64,000 nt of DNA from Mastigias papua (Eukaryota > Cnidaria > Scyphozoa > Rhizostomeae > Mastigiidae), in assembly GCA_964019165.1 (NCBI GenBank), contig OZ025282.1, positions 14,392,229 to 14,456,228 on the forward strand, read 5' to 3'. Under the pieces are notes generated by a model. It was not told the DNA's origin and ran no database searches. It worked only from the letters and a program-made list of their open reading frames with translations. The stretch's first letter is position 1. The number at the start of each line of letters is the position of its first letter. Below, in pieces: positions 56,850 through 64,000 of the stretch. The position numbers and the translations under genes are program-made.

Positions 56850-58890
56850 TCAGCTCAAGAACCCAACCTGAGCCACGAAAGGTCTACATATCTTGCAGTT
56901 GCATTCCTCTCCTTTCCAGAGTTTGATTCTGCTTTTAAAGCTTGAGAGGGTATTTGACTGCTTTATGTCATTTGGAAGTGCCTGCCATAATCTACACCCA
57001 CGAAATGATATCGTATCCAAGCCATTGCACGTAGTGCGAGCTTGTGGTAGTTGTAGACTATCGCAGCTTCTTAACCCATATGGACTGTGTTATTCAACAA
57101 AGATCTCCTTCATGAAGCTAGGATTGAGCTCCCATTTTGTTTTATAGATCTCCGTCACCAGCAACTGCAAGTTTCTTATGTGGATTGGGACCGCATTGTC
57201 TCTAAGTAACATTGTATCAAAATCTGATGTCATATCTTTGTAGGTTATCCGTAATGCCCGTTCGTGAATACGATTAATTCTATTGTTCAGTGTTCTATCG
57301 CAGAACATCCAAACAAGAGGATAGTAGTTGAACTGGGACAAAATAAATGCCTTCATAATTAGTTTCAGTTGATCAGTATCAAGAAAGTTAGAAATTCTTG
57401 AGAGTGCATGTAGCTTTTGACTGGCCTTTTTGCAAATTGACTTTACTTGCTGTTTAAAGCATAAGTTTTTGTCAAGAATCACTCCAAGCAACTTTTCCTC
57501 TGTACTCTCTTTTATCGTTATATTTCCGATATTTAATGTCACACCATTACTCTTGTCCCCTAATACCATTAGATGGCATTTGTCCCCATTCAACCTCATA
57601 CAATTGTTTGGAAACCATTCTGCAATTTTAAAGGCATCGCTCTCCAGTGTTTTGATAACACTTTCGATGTTGGTATGGCAGGCAAAGATCGTGGTGTCAT
57701 CTGCATAGTTACATATTTGAGCAACTTTTACAAACATGAAGAGATCATTGATGTAGATATTAAACAGAAGAGGCCCCAAGACTGAACCTTGTGGCACACC
57801 TATCGTTGTTTCTCTCCATGCACTGAATGACCCATTTATCTTTACCCTCTGCTTCCTCTCACTGAGATAGCTATTAATCAACCGCAATGCACTTTAACTA
57901 AAACCATAAGCACTTAATTTTGCAATCAGAAGTTCGTGACTTAGGCAATCAAAAGCCTTTGAAAGATCCATGAGTAGTGCTCCAGCCAAACCTCCTTTAT
58001 CTAAGGTTTTTTTACAAGTTTCTATGAGTCGTAAAAGTGCATATTGAGTTCCATAGCCCTCTCGAAATCCACAAAGAAGAGGAGAAAGGAAGCTAAGGGC
58101 ATGATATTTTATTTGACTCCCTAAGACCCTTTCGTAAATTTTGGATACAGACGATAAAACCGTTATTGGTCTATAGTTCTTCTTGAAAAAAACGTCAAGA
58201 CGTTTGAAAAGAGACGTGATCTCACCAGCCTTCAACTCCTTTGGAAAGCAGCACTCTGACAAATTAGAATTGAAAATTCTTTGAAGGAGGATGGTAAAAA
58301 TGTCTGCATTTTGTTTAAGGTTTAAGAATCTTAGCAGGAATGCTGTTTAGGGGAGATGACTTTTTTGGATTCAGTTTTTGTATCTGTAAGTCTATCTCAT
58401 TGATAGTCACTTGTTTAAATTCAAATTGGTTCAGTTCACAGCATTCTCTGATCTTTCTAATGCTGGGATGATTTTCATATTTCTTGATAGCTTTTTCTAC
58501 TGGATCCTTTAAACCATTTGTTTCTAACAGTAGTGACTTGTCTTCAGAGATTCCTAGGCTCTCTGTTATATTTGCGAAATAATGATTGAATATCTCCGCA
58601 ATTTTTGTATCTTCAGTTATCACTTTTCCGTCCTCAATCAGAGTCACAGATGAAGTTGTTTGTATCTCATTTGAAAATACTGGTTTGACAGTCTTCCAAA
58701 ATTTACGATTATCTGTAAGGTCTCCAAGGTCAAGGTTCCTATAGTAATCAGATTTCGTCCTGCGCAGGAGCTTCGTGCAAAAATTTCTTTGCTTTTTATA
58801 GGTTTTATGGTTCTCGTCCGTTATACTCTTAATGTATTTATTGTGTAGTCTTTTGCGATGCATCATCGCTTTTCGCAGGGCTTTCGTCAT
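56850..58890 (-). pseudogene. N1 reverse transcriptase
   Basis: Pieces in order: MTKALRKAMMHRKRLHNKYI linker (58,890-58,315), after a frameshift near 58,290 FPKELKAGEITSLFKRLD and KNYRPITVLSSVSKIYERV, GALLMDLSKAFDCLSHELLI (A), a TAA at about 57,894-57,896 where relatives have Arg or Ser, GVPQGSVLGPLLFNIYIND (B), ICNYADDTTIFACH (C, YADD kept), then INRIHERALRITYKD, MKEIFVE followed by TAA (57,090), and a last in-frame part ending CNCKICRPFV. Three lesions. Catalytic residues remain, but the endonuclease is absent. Confidence 0.88.
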
Positions 58891-58906
58891 AAAGGGGCCA
58901 TCGTTT

Positions 58907-58922
58907 GCATAATAATAATAAT
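58907..58922. repeat. (AAT)5: N1/N2 junction
   Basis: Minus-strand 3' tail of N2 touching the truncated 5' edge of N1. Confidence 0.93.
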
Positions 58923-59038
58923 TTCTTTATTTAACGTTGGCTTCTCATCTAGCTAATTACTTAGCTAATTAATGCCAACCAAACTTAAATACATGTTTAT
59001 AACAAATCTATCTATAAAGAGGATATTAGTTACAATCA

Positions 59039-61378
59039 TCATAAAAATCCTAAGTTTTTAACAAATCGTTTGCAAAGTCTACAGTTGCAATCAAACTGAT
59101 GGTTTTTAATGTCTTTTTTGAAACTGTTCAATGTCTGGGACTCTTTTAAGGAAGATGGCATTGTATGCCATATCTTCGCTCCAAGAAAACGTGCATTTTC
59201 GATACCATACCCTGTCGTGTTTGGTTTTGGTGCCAAAATATTTCTGCCACCACGAAGGGTGTATGGAGTATCTTTCTCCACAAAGATTTGATTCATGAAT
59301 CTTGGATTGAGATTCCTTTGAGTTTTAAAAATTTCAGTAGCAAGCAACTGTAAATTCTTGTGGTGAATGGACACTGCATTTGCTTTCGTCAATAATTCCT
59401 CAAAATTTGAACGACTATCTTTGTATGCGATTCTCAAAGCTCTTTCGTGGATCTTGTTTATTTTCTTATCAACCGACCTATCATGAAACATCCAAACAAG
59501 AGGACAGTAGCTAAACTGAGAAACAACGAACGCATTCATCATAGTCCTCAGTTTCTCAACATCCACATAGTTTGAAATACGTGCAAGTGCATGCAGTTTT
59601 TGTCCAGCTTTTTTACAAAGTGTGTTTACGTGGTTCTTGAAATCTAGCTTCTTGTCCAGCGTTACACCTAAAAGTTTTTCTTCACCAGATTCTGTTATGG
59701 TTGTTGCACCAATCTGCACTGATACGTCAGTGTTTTTCTCTCCAAAAATCAAAAGATGACATTTGTCATGATTCAGTTTCATACAGTTATCAAGAAACCA
59801 CTTAGAGAGCTTCTGAGCGTCTGTTTCAAGGCTAGATACAATATGTTCTAGTTCATGACCGCACACATAGATAGTCGTGTCATCAGCATAGTTGCAAATG
59901 TCAGTCTCTTCCACCAAAAAGAAAAGGTCATTTATAAATACATTAAATAAGAGGGGTCCCAAAACAGAGCCTTGCGGTACACCTTTAATTTATTCCTGCC
60001 AGGAACTGAATGACCCATTGACCTTAACTCGCTGTTTCCTATTCGAAAGATAATCATAAACCAGTTTTAGGGCAGACCTACTGAAACCGTAAGCTTCAAG
60101 CTTTGCAATGAGTAGTCCGTGATTCAGACAATCAAACGCCTTCGAAAGGTCCATTAGAATTGCACCTGCGAACCCTTTCATATCTAGGAAAGATCTGCAT
60201 TTTTCAATCAATCTAAGGAGTGCATGTTGGGTGTTATAGCCTTTACGATACGCGCACAGATATGGAGACAAGACATTTTCCATGTAATGAGCAATTTGAC
60301 CAGAAAATGTTCTTTCGTAAATTTTGGATATAGCCGGCAATACTGTTATAGGCCTGTAATTCTATTTTGCAAAGGCATCATCATTCTTAAAGAGGGATGT
60401 AATGTCTCCCTTCTTTAGTTCTTTTGGAAATTTGCTTGTATCGATACTCTCATTAATGAAGAGTTGTACCAATGGAGCAAACAAATCAGAATGTTCAGTT
60501 AATATTTTCACAGGTATGCTGCCAAAAGGAGAAGCTTTAGACGGATCTAAGTTCTTAAGCTGACTCAATATCTCCTCCAAAGAAACTTGCTGGAAAGAAA
60601 ATATTTCACCGACAGTTACCCTTTGCTTTATCAGTTGTATACTTGGGTGGCGCTTGTACATATTTACGGCAATATGAATAGGGTCACTTAATTCGTTTGT
60701 TTTTATCAAATTCTCCTCAATCTCTGACATTTCAAGGCTAGCAGTGATTTTGACGAAGTAATCGTTTAGGATTTCTGCTACTTTCTTATCTTCAGAGACC
60801 AGTTCATCACCCTCTAGTAAGGTAATGCTCCCAGGGGTTTGAATTTTATCCGAAAAAATAGGTTTTACCGTTTTCCAAAACTTTCTATTATCTGAGACAT
60901 TTTTCAAGTCGAGATTTCCGTAATAATCAACCTTCGCTTTTCGCAATATCTTTACACATTTATTGCGCTGCCTTTTGAAAGCATTCCATTTCTCTTGTGT
61001 TTTACATTTATTGTACCTGTTACGTAATCTTGTTCTTAGCATAATTGCCTTCCTCAAGGCCTTGGTCATAAAAGGACCATCATTTGCCCGAACAGATTTC
61101 TTCTTAAGGGGAGCGTGCTTATTAAGAACTTTTTCTACAGTACCATTGAAATGGTCGTAAATGGTTCCCACCCTGTGACATTTACTTAATTCTTCACGTA
61201 AGTCACACCTAAATTTTACAGGATCAAATTTGGTATAGTCACGATAATTTATTATTTTGGGACCCCTCTTTACAAATCCACTCTTTACAACCGTTGATAC
61301 CATTAAATGAAAGTCAGATAATCCTGTTTCAATAGTTAATGTATTAGAGAAACATCTTTTTCTGTTCGTCAGTATCAA
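59039..61378 (-). pseudogene. N2 reverse transcriptase, two in-frame stops
   Basis: Upstream of the first ATG-like position the frame already reads FKSDANPRTIDLILTNRKRC, the endonuclease C-terminus, and GLSDFHLMV. Then the linker (PLKKKSVRANDGPFMTKALR), FPKELKKGDITSLFKNDD, a TAG at about 60,362, NYRPITVLPAISKIYERTF, GAILMDLSKAFDCLNHGLLI (A), a TAA near 59,988, GVPQGSVLGPLLFNVFIND (B), ICNYADDTTIYVCG (C), and the thumb to the final CNCRLCKRFVKNLGFL. Only two nonsense changes and no frameshift in about 780 codons. Confidence 0.9.
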
Positions 61379-61430
61379 ATCAATAGTTCTAGGATTAGCA
61401 TCCGACTTAAAGCACGTTACTGCTTATAAA

Positions 61431-61760
61431 TGTCACTTAGATAGTCAAAACTGTTGGGGCCACAGTTATGATGAACCTAGTAATGTGGCAGAGGAAAGAT
61501 TCTAGTGTTTCATCTCAAATTCTTCAAGTAAATTTCCTTGCTGTTTATACCTGTTTGACATTTTATTTAAAAACATACTGGAGTCCTTTGGTGGAAATTA
61601 AAGAGTTTGCTAATAGATGTTTATAAGATATTAAGGTTTTATTGCGCATGAGTCACTTAAGAGTCATGCCCTTTTGTAAGGTAATCAAATTTTCCCCTAG
61701 ATCCGCAGCTAAGGTTTTCAGAGGATTATTTTCAAATAGTGTGAAAGGTACTTCCTATAC
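61431..61760. other. Unassigned stretch
   Basis: No coding or repeat signal recognised. Confidence 0.5.
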
Positions 61761-63388
61761 CAGACCAGTAGATACTGGGGGCATGGGGCATTGCCCCCTT
61801 CATAAGTCACCAAGGTTGTATATAGAAGTTTACTACACTGTACCTTTTAATCATTTGTCAGCTGAGCTCCACCCAATCTTGAACCTAGAAGCACCATAAC
61901 ACTGATATATGGCATCCAGATATCTTGACTTTGTTGTTCGACAAACTGTTAATCTTTCTTCAGTGACAACACGAGTATTGTAAGAGTGTCTAAGAGTTTC
62001 TATTTGTATAGATGGCAACCCTGTTAGGAAATAGGGCATTGTTCCTTTCAAGTACATTCCATGTAGCCCATGTCAGATATCTGAGGGTAAGAAGTGTCTT
62101 TTCTTCAATGAAGACTGAGGGTAAGAAGTGTCTTTTCTTCTGTTGGTAAGACATGAGTTTTGCCTGTATCAAAAGGGAAACTATAGTTTAGCTTATTCCT
62201 TTGTCGTTTTAAATCTTCAAATTTCAATGAAGCTAGGTTCCCTTCGTTTTTATAAGAACAATGTTATAAGACAAATAATACATTAGTATGAAATGTCATT
62301 CCCTCATAAAAATAATGCCTGTGTCATAGGCATCTTATTTTGTCATGCTTATCGTCTAATGTCTAGATTGTCTACACCCCACAAATTTAAGAACAAATTT
62401 TAAGAACAATTCAGCCTGAAAAATTTCAAAACAATTAAGAACAGCCAGTCTGAACCTCAAGTTTACTGGTTCTAATAAAAAAAAAGAGTTCAAAGGAGCC
62501 AGTGTCTCCATCTTTGTATGAAGATTAATGATGGAAACTGCTACATTCCATTCTGCAAAAGGGCGTTTTCCGACATTCTGGAGGGCATTACAGGCCTTGT
62601 CATTCAGCGCGTGCGATCGCACACGTACGCACCCATACACGCACAAATCAAGTTGCGCGTGCGATGGGTCGCACGTGCGAGCAGATTTATTAAGAGCTCA
62701 ATGAAACCCCAATTCCAATTTGTCCACTTTCAAAGTGTTTTGGCATTTATCTTTTCCCCGTAAGTTACATGATAACATGCTGACCACAATTATTATCACT
62801 TATTTCCGACTGTCGAGTGCAGTGTGTTTAGCGTTGTAAGTAGAACCACTTTGCAAAATTGTTTTATTGTCAATCATACAATGCCGATGGCGAAGATTTT
62901 TTAGGACGATTCTTATGATAATTCAAATGATAGTTATGACGATGATTTTGATCCCTTTGACTAGCCCGATGATGAAGAAGTGTTTTACGTTTAAAACCTA
63001 AACTAGTTTCTTTGTCTATAACACAGGTGTCTTCAACAAATCTTACTTCTAATGTATGTTTTTCCTCTTTTGCGTTTTTTCTTGTTTCCTTTTGTCAGAA
63101 GGTAGAAATGTTCTTAGAAGTGAGATCGCACACGCAAAGTCATTTGCGTGTGCTAATTATTGTACGCGCGGTAGTTTCCTCATGACAAGGCCTGGCGTTA
63201 CTTTGAAAGTTGTTTCTATTGGCAAGCCCCCATACCCCCATGTTCCATTAGAAATCCTATGAAAAATCACTTGTTTGGCGTATACTTTTGTAGAACATGT
63301 AATGCTGGCTCCCCCCATCCCAGAAGGGTCCTAACTCCACCTCTACATCTGTGCCCCCCCCAATCCGGTTCAGCTATCTACGGGCCTG
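61761..63388. mobile_element. hAT-like non-autonomous element with 5-bp duplication
   Basis: The left end CAGACCAGTAGATA and the right end read on the other strand, CAGGCCCGTAGATA, agree at 12 of 14 bases. TATAC lies immediately outside both ends (61,756-61,760 and 63,389-63,393). C-rich/G-rich stretches lie just inside each end. No transposase was recognised. Confidence 0.55.
62081..62142. repeat. Short tandem duplication
   Basis: A 25-bp unit (TGAGGGTAAGAAGTGTCTTT followed by TCTTC) occurs twice, about 36 bp apart. Confidence 0.85.
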
Positions 63389-63776
63389 TATACGAATAAA
63401 GATCTTTTGACAGGATGATGTTAAATTGAAAAATCCCGCCTATGCCTTTGCGAGTGTTGAATGTCTGCATCCGCCTCTGTGGAAAACCCCATTGCGCTTG
63501 TACTCATGGATAAACATGTAGACTCCGGTGTTCAGAAGTTAGATGTTCTTTAGTTTGCATCTATCGTTGTATTCATGCTTATTGCTGGGAAGTACTATTT
63601 TGCAAAACTAAGAGTCAAACGACATTTAGACTATTTTGTTTACGTAGAGCTCTCTTGTCTTCCTATTTCTATGGCTGGGAAGATGATAGAGATTCTATTT
63701 CGTCATTAGCCTACGTCATTACGTGGTTGTACAAGAGAGAGCGCAGCGCAGGAGCCAACTAGTTGCGAAGCTCTTG
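63389..63776. other. Unassigned stretch; possible upstream region of a host exon
   Basis: GTACAAGAGAGAGCGCAGCG and CCTACGTCATTACG (a TACGTCA, CREB/ATF-like) precede the reading frame at 63,777. Promoter function is only a guess. Confidence 0.25.
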
Positions 63777-63893
63777 ATGGCGTCCAGCCCACGTTTCTTC
63801 TACCAGCTAAAGCGGTGTATTCAGAATCCTGTTTTCATCGTTGCATCTGGTTTCTCAACTCGACGGTACACGTCTCCATCCACAAAGATGACA
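63777..63893 (+). CDS. Possible first exon with mitochondrial presequence
   Basis: From the ATG at 63,777 the peptide begins MASSPRFFYQLKRCIQNP and continues VFIVASGFSTRRYTSPSTK: rich in Arg, Ser and Thr, no acidic residue, with an RRY near the end, as in mitochondrial targeting presequences. After 39 codons it stops at AGATAA unless spliced. The sequence there is AAGATAAGT, one base from a consensus donor (AAG-GTAAGT), and a pyrimidine-rich acceptor-like TTTTTCGTAG follows at about 63,921-63,933, too close for a normal intron. Product unknown; it may be a real exon, a retained pseudogene, or chance. Confidence 0.3.
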
Positions 63894-64000
63894 AGATAAG
63901 TTTAAGTTTTGTTTTTCTTACCCTTTTTCGTAGGTTTCTCAACGATCTGCTCGCAATCCCAAATAGGCTGATATGGCCTTTGTAGGAGACGAATCTGCAA

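Larger units (their letters stand above)
56585..58905 (-). mobile_element. L2/CR1-like non-LTR element N1 (5'-truncated)
   Basis: Begins at the ANDGPFMTKALRKA position right beside the tail of N2 and ends in (AAT)n. Same family as N2 and as bases 1-990. Confidence 0.88.
58907..61430 (-). mobile_element. L2/CR1-like non-LTR element N2
   Basis: Partial endonuclease end, linker, RT and 3' UTR with the GCCAACGTTAAATAAAGAAA-(ATT)n end. 5' edge near 61,425, so mostly without its endonuclease. Confidence 0.88.

Overview
The window reads as retrotransposon-dense DNA from an invertebrate animal, most likely a cnidarian and probably an anthozoan. That is inferred from the families present: L2/CR1-like and jockey-like reverse transcriptases, R4/Dong-like elements and a Polinton-type gene block of kinds I associate with coral, anemone and hydrozoan genomes. 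It is not proven by any host gene. I see no rRNA, tRNA or CRISPR, and no complete ordinary host gene. The only possible host exon is a short presequence-like reading frame at 63,777.

Layout. 1-3,705: fragments of two non-LTR retrotransposons around a Myb/SANT-like exon. 3,746-7,654: a decayed Penelope-like element (PLE) bounded by two direct repeats (pLTRs), each holding a hammerhead-ribozyme-like fold, with two further PLE fragments and (TA)n tracts nested inside. 8,815-9,835: non-LTR 3' end. 10,450-12,363: decayed Polinton-like virion genes (core-type protein, adenovirus-type protease, fibre-like protein). 12,380-15,124: PIF/Harbinger transposon. 15,640-16,600: two unplaced virus-like fragments. 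17,439-17,704: inverted repeat of PLE-terminal motifs. 18,328-21,435: a fairly well preserved PLE on the minus strand with a hammerhead candidate, between two (TA)n tracts. 21,511-23,300: non-LTR element.

23,303-52,413 is the most striking part. Three minus-strand elements with a restriction-like endonuclease (M1-M3) are followed by five plus-strand R4/Dong-like elements (A-E) and the 5' stub of a sixth (F). Each junction is a (TAA)n tract or poly(A)/(ATT)n tail. Element C has an uninterrupted frame of about 1,129 codons and could be competent; the others carry one to three lesions. The 5' leaders of A, C, D and E contain hairpins whose stems differ in sequence but keep pairing, about 65-75 nt before the start codon, and A and E share a leader although their proteins are distant.

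52,414-64,000: a non-LTR fragment split by a 2.1-kb hAT-like element with a near-perfect 8-bp target duplication, two tandem L2/CR1-like elements on the minus strand, and a second hAT-like element with a 5-bp duplication. The common theme is that unrelated retroelements use simple repeats as landing sites: PLEs beside (TA)n and endonuclease-bearing non-LTR elements beside (TAA)n.
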